Shown here piece after piece: positions 54,838 through 63,100 of a stretch of DNA of 64,000 bases (position 1 is the first letter of the stretch; every line of letters starts with the position of its first letter). The position numbers and the translations under genes are program-made. The stretch comes from DT-111 sp965263225. GTDB taxonomy: Bacteria; Bacteroidota; Bacteroidia; Chitinophagales; Saprospiraceae. The notes beneath the pieces were generated by a model. That model saw nothing but the letters and a program-made list of their open reading frames with translations. It did not search any database and was not told the origin of the DNA. The stretch covers positions 62,001-126,000 of the forward strand of contig CBDHHG010000046.1 of assembly GCA_965263225.1 (NCBI GenBank), read 5' to 3'.

Positions 54838-55575
54838 ATGATGCAAAGAACAAAACTGTTTTGCTTTCCTTTTGCCGGCGGAACAGCCCGCTATTATAGT
54901 CCTTGGCAAGGACCACTAAAACCGGCTGTTGATCTAAGGGCGATTGAGTTAGCTGGACGCGGAAGACGGATTACAGAAGCCATGTATCCAGATATGAAGG
55001 CTCTTTTACAGGATGTGCTTGACCAAATCCGACCGACCCTTTTTCAAGGACCATATGCTTTTTTTGGTCATAGTATGGGGGGGCTTATCGCTTACGAATT
55101 GGCTTTGATGATCAAGGAGCAAGGCTTGCCTGCTCCAAAACACATCTTCTTTTCTGGACGGTGTGCACCTGGGATCGAGCGGAAACGCACTATCTATCAC
55201 CAACTTTCTGATGAAGATTTTAAGGCGGAAGTAATGAAGTTGGGCGCAGCGCCTCGCGAGATCTTTGACGAACCAGAATTGGCTGAGCTTTTCCTGCCCA
55301 TCTTGAGAAATGACTTTCGAGTCTCAGAAACCCACACCTACAACAAAGAGATTACGGCATTGGATTATGATATTTCTGTACTCGTGGGCAGAGCTGAACC
55401 CTATGCGGAGCATGAGATTGCCAGTTGGCATCATCATACCAAGCAGCGCTGTTCCATCCACTACTTTCCCGGCGGGCACTTTTTTATTAATCAGCAACAA
55501 GATTGGATCTTAGCCTATATTATCAACACCTTAATGGCTAAGTCAGAAGCCCCGAAAGTTGCCCAGGGAATATAG
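54838..55575 (+). CDS. Type II thioesterase (proofreading), RifR/SrfAD-like
   Basis: This 245-residue alpha/beta hydrolase has the type II thioesterase layout: FCFPFAGG near the start, ELAGRGRR in the middle, the nucleophile in GHSMGG (Ser near 55071) and a catalytic His in PGGHFFIN near the end. Such enzymes remove wrong acyl groups or amino acids from carrier domains and restore stalled synthetases. The position of the usual catalytic Asp (GxxDP in relatives) is occupied by Glu (GRAEPY near 55388). Asp and Glu sometimes substitute for each other, so activity is not excluded. ATG 54838 is followed at once by a second ATG (54841), and either could be used. The cytoplasmic location (no signal peptide) fits the role. 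Confidence 0.93.
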   Translation: MMQRTKLFCFPFAGGTARYYSPWQGPLKPAVDLRAIELAGRGRRITEAMYPDMKALLQDVLDQIRPTLFQGPYAFFGHSMGGLIAYELALMIKEQGLPAPKHIFFSGRCAPGIERKRTIYHQLSDEDFKAEVMKLGAAPREIFDEPELAELFLPILRNDFRVSETHTYNKEITALDYDISVLVGRAEPYAEHEIASWHHHTKQRCSIHYFPGGHFFINQQQDWILAYIINTLMAKSEAPKVAQGI

Positions 55576-55697
55576 TTCCACTTTTCTCTGACTTTCAAAT
55601 CTCGGAAATCAATACTACTGAATAGATGCTAGGTCTTTTCTCTGGCGCCTATCATTTAGCTATCATCCATTTATCACTATTCTTGAAACCAATTCTG

Positions 55698-58600
55698 ATG
55701 AGATATTTTCCCATCGCTCTACTTGCTATCCTCACTTGTGTTTGCTCCGATCTCTGGGCACAGCTTAGTACTGATTCCTTGCTGATCCGTCAGTTGGATG
55801 AGCAAGTGCAACTATTAATGGAAAAGGGAGATATTCCCGGATTAAGCCTGGTTCTTACCGGGGAGGATACTACCCTGATTAGGAGCTATGGATACACCAG
55901 TGATAATGGAGGACAAGCGATAGATGCTGCTACACGATTTGAACTAGCTTCTTGTACAAAAGCTTTCACCGGACTAGCTATGCTGAAATTGCAGCAGGAT
56001 AGCTTAGTGCAAATCACGGATTCTATTACTACCTATTTACCGGACTTCTTCATGACCTACAAGGGCGTGCCCCAGGTCATTACGATTAAAGACCTACTGC
56101 ATCATACCAGTGGGATTGCAACGGAGGCCTTGTCTCTCGTTCCAGTGGCTTCGGATGATCAGGCTCTACGGCAAACTGTAGGAATTTTACGTGGGAAAGA
56201 ACTGGAATTTATACCTGGTGAACGCTACGAATATTCTAGCCTCAACTACGATATTCTGGGGCTAATTATTGAGCAACAAAGCGGACTTTCTTTCGAATCC
56301 TATGTTCAACAAGAAATACTCGAACCCCTCCAAATGAAAGCGAGTTATTTTCAGGATGGAAAACAAGATGCCGAATTGGCCCAAGGGCATAAGGTTAGCT
56401 TTTTTGCTGCGAGAGCCTACAATCCGCCTTTGTATCGAGGTAACAACCCCGCTGGATATTTGATCAGTAATGCGGCGGATATGGCTAGATGGCTTCAGTT
56501 TCAACTGGGGCAGATCCAGACGGGCACTTCACTAGATTCCTTAGCAAAGACTGCGCAGGTGGCTGATCTATCCATACCTGGCGATCGATCTTCCTTCTCT
56601 GCCTATTCAGCGGGATGGACACTTTCCTTGTCGGGAGATGGTCGTGTATACCATGATGGCCTCAATCCTTCGTTTTCCGCTTTTGTAGGTTTTTTCCCTA
56701 TGCAGAAGAGAGGAATTGCCGTGTTGGCCAATTCAAATAGCGAGGCTACACCCCTTATCGCTAGTCGGATTAATGCGCTCTTGAATGGAGAGCAACTGGA
56801 GGACCCTGGTAGCTTCAACAGTATGGATCGGATGTTTTCCATGTTGACTTGGGTAATGGGCTTTGTGCTGTTGGCCATCATGACCTTCATTGGATACAAG
56901 GTCTACGCTCTGTTTAGCGGGGCCGCTATTTTTAGATTTGAAGTGTTAGGTTTTTTACGACAGCTTTTCTTGGCAGTACTTACCCTATCTCCACTACTGC
57001 TGGGCATCTATTTGTTTCCTCAGGCAATGGCGGGTTTCTCTTGGGAAGCTGCATTGGTTTGGGCGCCAGATAGTTTCAAATGGATGACGGGATCATTATT
57101 GGCAGTATTAGGTTTAAGTGGACTGGCCTATCTCATCAATTGTATGATCCAAAATGAGAAAAAATATATTGATGCGGTCCCTCCCTTAATTGCTCTAGGG
57201 TTTGTTTCTGGCTTGGCCAATACCGGCCTTATTTTGATCATCACGATGGCAATTGGAGTGGAGAGCAGCAAATTATTATACTATCTATTCTACTTTTTCT
57301 TGGTATTCGGTATATATATTCTTGGCAGAAAGGTGGTACAAATTCGACTTACACGCATTACCATCGGTCTCATTATTGATTTGCGGATCAAACTGGTAGA
57401 AAAAATCCTTTCCACGAGTTACGATAAATTTGAGAAAATTGAAAACGGTAGAGTCTATACGACATTAAATGATGATACACGAAACCTAGGGAATACAGCA
57501 CGCTTATCGATTCAGTTGATAACCAGTTTAATGACGATCATTGGTGTCTTCGCTTATATGATGTTTTTATCCTTTTACACCTCTGTCATTACCATCTTGG
57601 TCATCATTGCTATTGCTGTATTATACAATGCCGTAGGAAAAAGAAATCAACCCCTGTTTGAGATGGTCAGGGATACGGATAATGCCTACCTCAGTCAGAT
57701 TAATGGAATGATCAGCGGTTTCAAGGAACTGAGTATTCACCTGGTAAAACGATTGGGATATCAACGTGATCTGACCAAGACGATAGAGATTTTTCGAGAC
57801 AAATACCTCAGTGCGCAGGTAAGTTTTATTAATGCTTTCCTAGTCGGTGAATCCATGTTATTGATCGTATTAGGCACAGTAGCCTTCGCTTTCCCCTTTC
57901 TCTTTCCGAAAGTGGGAGCAGCTACCCTACTGCTCTACATTGTAGTAATGTTGTATCTGATCAATCCAATTAATACGGTACTGAATGCCATCCCTAGTTT
58001 GATGCAGATACGTATCTCTTGGCGTAGAGTCCAGCATTTCTTACAGGATATCCCCGCAAATATCGATTTGGCGAAGGCAGCGGAGCAGTCCGTACCCGAA
58101 CCCATGCAGCTAGAGATCAAGGATTTGACCTACCTGTATCCAGAGAATGAAGGAGACCGAAGGTTTCGTCTGGGACCAATTAACCTAGAAGTTAGCCGCG
58201 GCGAGGCACTCTTTATCGTAGGTGGTAACGGGAGTGGAAAGACCACCCTATGTAAAGTCTTAACATCACTCTATCACCCGGAAAGTGGAGTGATTCTGGT
58301 TGATGGGGAGCCGATTCCTCCTGCTCGGATGGGAGAATTCTTTTCCACTGTATTCAGTCCTATCCATTTATTCGAGAAACTCTATGGAATAGATACGGAT
58401 GAGAATCAAGCCCAGATTAGTGATTATCTGGACACCTTGGGGTTATCTGAAAAAGTAAGTATTAAGGATGGAAAGTACTCTACGGTCAATCTTTCCCAAG
58501 GGCAAAGAAAACGCCTGGCTTTATTACAGTGCCTATTAGAAGATCGCCCCGTCTTTTTATTTGATGAATGGACGGCTGATCAGGACCCGGAGTATAGACG

Positions 58601-58760
58601 TTTTTTCTACCATACCATCATTCCGAAAATGAAAGCTGAGGGTAAAATGATCATTGCTATAACGCATGATGATCAATTTTTTGACCTCGCAGATAAAGTG
58701 CTGAAGCTAGACATGGGGAAGCAGAAGAGCTTCCTGGTGTTAGAGAAGGAAGGCGTATAA
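55698..58760 (+). CDS. Periplasmic serine hydrolase fused to cyclic-peptide-type ABC exporter
   Basis: About 1020 residues from ATG 55698, which gives a clean signal peptide (hydrophobic core, then LWAQ); the frame extends left to ATG 55626. The N-terminal part is a beta-lactamase/ClbP-like serine hydrolase with SxxK (SCTK, Ser at 55950, Lys at 55959), a YSSLN motif near 56232 and a C-terminal HDG motif near 56652. About three hydrophobic helices follow (near 56840-56920, 56950-57015 and 57090-57155), then the membrane part of a TIGR01194/PvdE-like exporter and an ATPase with Walker A GGNGSGKTT near 58221, LSQGQ near 58491 and Walker B VFLFDEW near 58552. The hydrolase faces the periplasm. 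The layout recalls ZmaM, where peptidase and exporter are fused and a D-Asn-containing prodrug end is cut off during export. It may equally act on another peptide bond. Confidence 0.92.
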   Translation: MRYFPIALLAILTCVCSDLWAQLSTDSLLIRQLDEQVQLLMEKGDIPGLSLVLTGEDTTLIRSYGYTSDNGGQAIDAATRFELASCTKAFTGLAMLKLQQDSLVQITDSITTYLPDFFMTYKGVPQVITIKDLLHHTSGIATEALSLVPVASDDQALRQTVGILRGKELEFIPGERYEYSSLNYDILGLIIEQQSGLSFESYVQQEILEPLQMKASYFQDGKQDAELAQGHKVSFFAARAYNPPLYRGNNPAGYLISNAADMARWLQFQLGQIQTGTSLDSLAKTAQVADLSIPGDRSSFSAYSAGWTLSLSGDGRVYHDGLNPSFSAFVGFFPMQKRGIAVLANSNSEATPLIASRINALLNGEQLEDPGSFNSMDRMFSMLTWVMGFVLLAIMTFIGYKVYALFSGAAIFRFEVLGFLRQLFLAVLTLSPLLLGIYLFPQAMAGFSWEAALVWAPDSFKWMTGSLLAVLGLSGLAYLINCMIQNEKKYIDAVPPLIALGFVSGLANTGLILIITMAIGVESSKLLYYLFYFFLVFGIYILGRKVVQIRLTRITIGLIIDLRIKLVEKILSTSYDKFEKIENGRVYTTLNDDTRNLGNTARLSIQLITSLMTIIGVFAYMMFLSFYTSVITILVIIAIAVLYNAVGKRNQPLFEMVRDTDNAYLSQINGMISGFKELSIHLVKRLGYQRDLTKTIEIFRDKYLSAQVSFINAFLVGESMLLIVLGTVAFAFPFLFPKVGAATLLLYIVVMLYLINPINTVLNAIPSLMQIRISWRRVQHFLQDIPANIDLAKAAEQSVPEPMQLEIKDLTYLYPENEGDRRFRLGPINLEVSRGEALFIVGGNGSGKTTLCKVLTSLYHPESGVILVDGEPIPPARMGEFFSTVFSPIHLFEKLYGIDTDENQAQISDYLDTLGLSEKVSIKDGKYSTVNLSQGQRKRLALLQCLLEDRPVFLFDEWTADQDPEYRRFFYHTIIPKMKAEGKMIIAITHDDQFFDLADKVLKLDMGKQKSFLVLEKEGV

Positions 58761-58823
58761 ATAGCGTGGAAATAATTTAGGGAACTCTTTGTGACATGAG
58801 CCCCATTCCTTAAAGCTTTTGAT

Positions 58824-60077
58824 ATGATCGATATTTTATTTTTTACAGATTTTGAAGAAGGACACTTCCTGCCCACTTTAAAAACTGCCCAAAACCTTAA
58901 AGAAGCAGGCTATAAGATTGCTTTTGTGGGGATTACGGATGTGATGACAAAGGTATCTTCCTATGGTTTTGATATCTATCCAATATTTGAGGATTTGTAT
59001 CCAAAGGGTTTTGTCCAGCAGGTGAAGCAAAAGAGAGCTCAACAGGTCGTGACCAAAGAAAAGCACTATGAGCGTTTATTGCAGGGCGAACTGGACGGGC
59101 TGATCGATCGTTTGCAACCGAAATTGCTTGTGGTCAGTTTTTTCATCCCCATCGATAATTTGATTCTTCATTATCGCTATAACCTTCCTCAAGCTGTTTT
59201 TCAAACCTACTTACCGGGACAGCAGGAAATCCCCGATCTGCCAGGAAGTAGGCTTGCTAACTTTGCCGCACAATTTTGCCTACGGCAAATTATGACGCTC
59301 ACCGGCGTGTTCCCTAGTACCATGCTTGGGTTCTTGATGAAGAAAGGTATTCGGATTACCCAACTAGACGATGTTATAGCACCGATTCGGGAAATGCCTC
59401 AGCTCATGCCTTGCCCGCAGGTCTTTGATCTTGATATGGATGATCAGGACGAACGTAGCGTTTACTTAGGGCCCTGTATCCGGAAAGACGCGGTAGGTCA
59501 GAATATCAATGACTTCTTGCCCAATGACAGTACTAAAAAGATTATCTATATGGCTATGGGTACACAACTTAGTGCTTACCCTGCCAAAGCTCAGCAAATA
59601 TTTCAACAGGCCATCGATGCTATGCGCGATCCAAGATTATCGGACTACCATATGATCATTGCTGGCGGCTCATTTCATCGTGATCAGTTTCAAAATGTTC
59701 CAGATAATGTTGAACTGTTTAGCTGGGTGCCGCAAATCCAAATTCTACAAAAAGCAAATGTAGCACTTATCCACGGAGGCCTAGGCTCAGTGAAGGAGTG
59801 TATTTATCATGCCGTGCCCATGCTTGTGATCCCAATGGGACGTGATCAGTTCAATAATGCCGAAAGGGTGGTATTTCATCAGTTGGGTAAACAATGTAAA
59901 CTGGAAAGTATTTCTGCGCTTGGGCTGGCGGATCACATCATAGGACTACAACAAGATCGCTTTATCCAACAGCACGTTGACGACATGCAATCTGTATTCT
60001 TAGAACTGGATAAGCAGCAGTTAGATCTGCAGTTTATCCGCCAATATCTGATGAAAATTGAACAGCCGATACATTAG
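58824..60077 (+). CDS. GT1-family (UDP-glycosyltransferase/MGT-like) glycosyltransferase
   Basis: A 417-residue GT-B fold enzyme. The C-terminal donor-binding half shows the family signature: FSWVPQIQIL, then LIHGGLGSVKE near 59768, then PMLVIPMGRDQFNNA near 59817. The N-terminal half begins with the usual strand and glycine/His region (FFTDFEEGHFLPTL). Members transfer sugars from nucleotide-sugar donors to small-molecule acceptors such as macrolides, glycopeptides and carotenoids. Here the likely acceptor is a hydroxyl of the peptide (Ser, Tyr or an oxygenase-made hydroxyl). No sugar-biosynthesis genes are in the window, so a common donor is plausible. The start ATG 58824 lies 63 bases after the exporter stop. 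Confidence 0.9.
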   Translation: MIDILFFTDFEEGHFLPTLKTAQNLKEAGYKIAFVGITDVMTKVSSYGFDIYPIFEDLYPKGFVQQVKQKRAQQVVTKEKHYERLLQGELDGLIDRLQPKLLVVSFFIPIDNLILHYRYNLPQAVFQTYLPGQQEIPDLPGSRLANFAAQFCLRQIMTLTGVFPSTMLGFLMKKGIRITQLDDVIAPIREMPQLMPCPQVFDLDMDDQDERSVYLGPCIRKDAVGQNINDFLPNDSTKKIIYMAMGTQLSAYPAKAQQIFQQAIDAMRDPRLSDYHMIIAGGSFHRDQFQNVPDNVELFSWVPQIQILQKANVALIHGGLGSVKECIYHAVPMLVIPMGRDQFNNAERVVFHQLGKQCKLESISALGLADHIIGLQQDRFIQQHVDDMQSVFLELDKQQLDLQFIRQYLMKIEQPIH

Positions 60078-60114
60078 TGATTTTTGCAAGGATGGACTCA
60101 AAACTAGATGTGTC

Positions 60115-61206
60115 ATGAAAAATATTGCCATACTTACCCATATAGATTTCTGGAGAGGAGATGGTGGTCATAAATCTCGTATCACTGCTTTAGCTCACTA
60201 TCTTGGTCATCATTCAAATTTGATGGTGGTATATGCTGGTCCGGCAAAACCGGGAGATAAGACATTGATAGAGCGGAAGAAATTTTCTTTCCGGACGGTT
60301 TTTCTGAGTAAGCATGCTCAGCTAGGTAAAGCTGATTATGTAAGGCGCTTCCAACGGCTAATCCAAGAATCTCCTGTAGATGTATGTATCATTGAATATC
60401 TACAATTGGCCTTTGTTATCGACTATTTACCCACAAACATAACTTTCATCCTGGATACCCATGATCTTATGAGTGATCGGGCAAAATCTTTTGAGACTTT
60501 TGGCTGTGAACACGAATCTGTTACATGGCCGGAAGAGTTGGCGGTCTTCCAGAAATTTGATGGAGTGATGCTGATTCAGGATAAGGAATACCATAGGGTT
60601 CGGGCAGCTTTAGGCCCAGACAAAACTATACTGGCACCGCATGGTGTAGACTTCCCGCGACAAGCTCTTCGTCAGAAGGTTAGCAGTCTTGGCTTTATTG
60701 GCAACTTTTATACGCCAAACGAAGTAGGCCTACGCTGGTTCTTGGAGGAAGTTTGGCCGCGTGTGCGCAAAAATGGAATTCAACTCAATGTATACGGCAA
60801 GATTTGTCGAGCCTTTGAGAATAAAAATGTTGAACAGGTAAAGTTTCATGGCTATGTGCCCAGTCTTCAAGCCATTTTCAATGAAATTGATATCATGATT
60901 AATCCCGTCAAAATGGGAGCAGGCTTGAAAATTAAAAATGTGGAGGCCCTGGCGAATGGCCTGCCTTTAGTAACGACGACACATAGTGCCACGGGTTTGA
61001 TGAGGGCTAACGGAAGAGGCTTTGTAATTGCTGATGATGCCAAAAGTTTTGCTTTTACGCTGAATAGGCTAATGGTGGACTTTGATCATCGCTGCCAGTT
61101 GGGGCAGTTTGCCCACCGTTTTATAAAGGATCACTTTTCTCAGGAGAAATGCTTCAAGCCACTGTTGCAATTTATCTATTCAAACGAAGAAGTCTTAATT
61201 GATTGA
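60115..61206 (+). CDS. GT4-like glycosyltransferase (glycosyl transferases group 1)
   Basis: About 363 residues. The frame is open from a TTG at 60058 that overlaps the previous gene, but ATG 60115 (MKNIAILTHIDFW) begins the expected first Rossmann strand and is preferred. The donor-binding half has INPVKMGAGLKIKNVEALANG near 60900-60960, with the Glu typical of GT4 enzymes, followed by PLVTT. A GGHKSR motif near the N-terminus matches the acceptor-side glycine loop. It may add a second sugar after the GT1 enzyme, or glycosylate a different site; cell-surface polysaccharide work is a less likely alternative given its place inside the cluster. Confidence 0.88.
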   Translation: MKNIAILTHIDFWRGDGGHKSRITALAHYLGHHSNLMVVYAGPAKPGDKTLIERKKFSFRTVFLSKHAQLGKADYVRRFQRLIQESPVDVCIIEYLQLAFVIDYLPTNITFILDTHDLMSDRAKSFETFGCEHESVTWPEELAVFQKFDGVMLIQDKEYHRVRAALGPDKTILAPHGVDFPRQALRQKVSSLGFIGNFYTPNEVGLRWFLEEVWPRVRKNGIQLNVYGKICRAFENKNVEQVKFHGYVPSLQAIFNEIDIMINPVKMGAGLKIKNVEALANGLPLVTTTHSATGLMRANGRGFVIADDAKSFAFTLNRLMVDFDHRCQLGQFAHRFIKDHFSQEKCFKPLLQFIYSNEEVLID

Positions 61207-61379
61207 GACTTTGCTCTAATAATTAGGTGTAACGGTTTCAAGAGAGCTGAATAATCAGCCAGATTAACCACAAAATAGGAGTTAGAACTTTCAAAAAGGA
61301 TCGCCTGATCTGAGGAGGTTCTCATGTCAATAGCGAACGAACACTAAGTTTTATTTTATAATTCATTTAATAGTCAATT
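61207..61379 (+). other. Intergenic gap, no recognised element
   Basis: AT-rich, especially the last 40 bases before the ATG at 61380. I see no TAnnTTTG box, strong hairpin or open frame of note. A separate promoter for the flavoprotein gene is possible but not visible. Confidence 0.4.
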
Positions 61380-62972
61380 ATGCGAACATTTGATTATCTG
61401 GTCATTGGCGCTGGACCAGCTGGCCTACAACTTGCTTATAATTTGGAAAAGGCGGGCCGGGACTACATGGTATTAGATAAGGCTGAACAGGCCGGAAACT
61501 TCTTTGCTACCTTCCCGCGTCACCGAAAACTGATCTCGATCAATAAGGTCTATACTGGCCAGGAGGACCCAGAAGTCAATTTGCGTTGGGACTGGAATTC
61601 CATACTCAGTGATGATCCTAAAATGCGTCTTGATCAATATACTAAAGAATACTTTCCTAGCGCAGATGATTTGGTAGAGTATCTCAATGACTACGCCAAG
61701 CATTTTAAATTAAAGATCACCTACAATCAAGAGGTGACAGAAATTGATAAAGAGGGAGAAATATTTAAGGTCAAGACCAAGGACAATCAGGAGTATGGAG
61801 CCAAAGTTCTAGTAATGGCTACGGGCATCTTTAAGCCTTATGTGCCCGATATTCCTGGAATCGAGCAGTGTGTAAATTATACCACTTGCTCAGTTGACCG
61901 AGAGGATTACAATAACAAACGCGTTTTAATCCTGGGTAAAGGAAACTCCGCTTTTGAAACTGCCGACCACCTGGTAGGTAACGCCTCTACGATCCATGTC
62001 TGTAGCCCAAATTCAGTCCGATTTGCCTGGAAGACCCACTTTGTTGGCCATTTAAGAGCCGTTAACAATAATTTCCTGGACACCTACCAGCTTAAATCGC
62101 AGAATGCTGTATTGGATGCTATAGTGAAGAAGATTGAGAAGCGAGATGGAAAATTTACGGTGACGTTCCATTATAAGCATGCAAACAATGAGATAGAGGA
62201 AATTTGCTACGATGAGATCATCGTTGCGACGGGCTTCCGTTTTGATACTTCCATTTTTACAGAGAACACGACACCCCTACTCGCTCATAATGATCGATTC
62301 CCTCGTCAGACGAATGCCTGGGAATCCGCTAATGTCAAAAATATGTACTTCGCGGGGGCTGTAACCCAAGAGCGAGACTATAAGAAGCACACTTCTGCTT
62401 TCATTCATGGCTTCCGATACAATACACTGGCACTGTTCCATCTGCTAGAGGAAAAATACCAAAATGTTCCGCTTCCATCGACTACCTCTGCTACTACAGC
62501 CGATGATCTGACCAAGGCCCTTATGAATCGTGTCAACACCAATTCCTCGCTATGGCAACAGTTCGGTTTCCTTTGTGATACCTTGGTCGTTGAGGAATCA
62601 AAAGGGACTACCAACTACTACGAAACCTTGCCGATGCCTTATGTATTGAAGGACAGTCAATGGCAAGATAAGCATCTCTTTACCCTCACGATGGAGTACG
62701 GTCATATTGATCCGGAAGAAGATATTTTTGCCATGGAACGCTTCCGAAGGGATGAAATCATGGACTCCGAGAAAAGTAAATTTTTACACCCCATCGTGCG
62801 ACACTACTATATGGGTAAACTCGTTTCTGAGCATCATATGATCGAAGTATTGGAGGCTAATTGGACGGATCATGACCTACACTATGTACCATTGAAATTG
62901 TACCTGGAAAATGAATTGACTGTCTTACAGGAACGTGATGTGATGGACACCGCCTTCGCATCTAAGCATTGA
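61380..62972 (+). CDS. FOXRED2-like FAD-dependent oxidoreductase/monooxygenase
   Basis: This 530-residue flavoprotein has an N-terminal FAD site GAGPAG (residues 9-14), then FPRHRKLISINK near residues 42-53, a stretch I associate with the FOXRED2-like family. A second nucleotide-binding motif, GKGNSAFETADH (near 61937), should bind NAD(P)H. A late FAD motif follows at MYFAGAV near 62343. The layout is that of class B flavin monooxygenases and related oxidoreductases, which add one oxygen atom to N, S or C centres. In this cluster it may oxidize the peptide or a precursor, for example an amine. Substrate and reaction are inference. A 173-base gap with no recognisable element precedes it. No signal peptide, so cytoplasmic. 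Confidence 0.85.
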   Translation: MRTFDYLVIGAGPAGLQLAYNLEKAGRDYMVLDKAEQAGNFFATFPRHRKLISINKVYTGQEDPEVNLRWDWNSILSDDPKMRLDQYTKEYFPSADDLVEYLNDYAKHFKLKITYNQEVTEIDKEGEIFKVKTKDNQEYGAKVLVMATGIFKPYVPDIPGIEQCVNYTTCSVDREDYNNKRVLILGKGNSAFETADHLVGNASTIHVCSPNSVRFAWKTHFVGHLRAVNNNFLDTYQLKSQNAVLDAIVKKIEKRDGKFTVTFHYKHANNEIEEICYDEIIVATGFRFDTSIFTENTTPLLAHNDRFPRQTNAWESANVKNMYFAGAVTQERDYKKHTSAFIHGFRYNTLALFHLLEEKYQNVPLPSTTSATTADDLTKALMNRVNTNSSLWQQFGFLCDTLVVEESKGTTNYYETLPMPYVLKDSQWQDKHLFTLTMEYGHIDPEEDIFAMERFRRDEIMDSEKSKFLHPIVRHYYMGKLVSEHHMIEVLEANWTDHDLHYVPLKLYLENELTVLQERDVMDTAFASKH

Positions 62973-62973
62973 T

Positions 62974-62986
62974 ACCCAAAATGGGT
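62974..62986 (+). terminator. Short hairpin directly after the flavoprotein stop
   Basis: ACCCA (62974-62978) and TGGGT (62982-62986) form a 5-bp stem with a 3-base loop immediately after the TGA at 62970. No long T tract follows, so this is a weak terminator candidate. Confidence 0.25.
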
Positions 62987-63062
62987 CCTATTTCCGAACA
63001 AGATTATCGAAATCGAACATAAATAATTTTTATTTGAATGTTTAAATAATTGTTAATTAGCT

Positions 63063-63097
63063 TTTTGTGTTTTGGCACAGGGCTTGAAATACATTTG
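63063..63097 (+). promoter_or_regulatory. Candidate Bacteroidota-type promoter (-33 TTTG / -7 TAnnTTTG)
   Basis: TACATTTG at 63090-63097 fits the Bacteroides -7 consensus TAnnTTTG exactly. A TTTTG at 63063-63067 lies 22 bases upstream, close to the usual -33 spacing. Transcription would begin at about the ATG at 63101, giving a nearly leaderless message; that makes the call tentative. Confidence 0.38.
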
Positions 63098-63100
63098 AAC

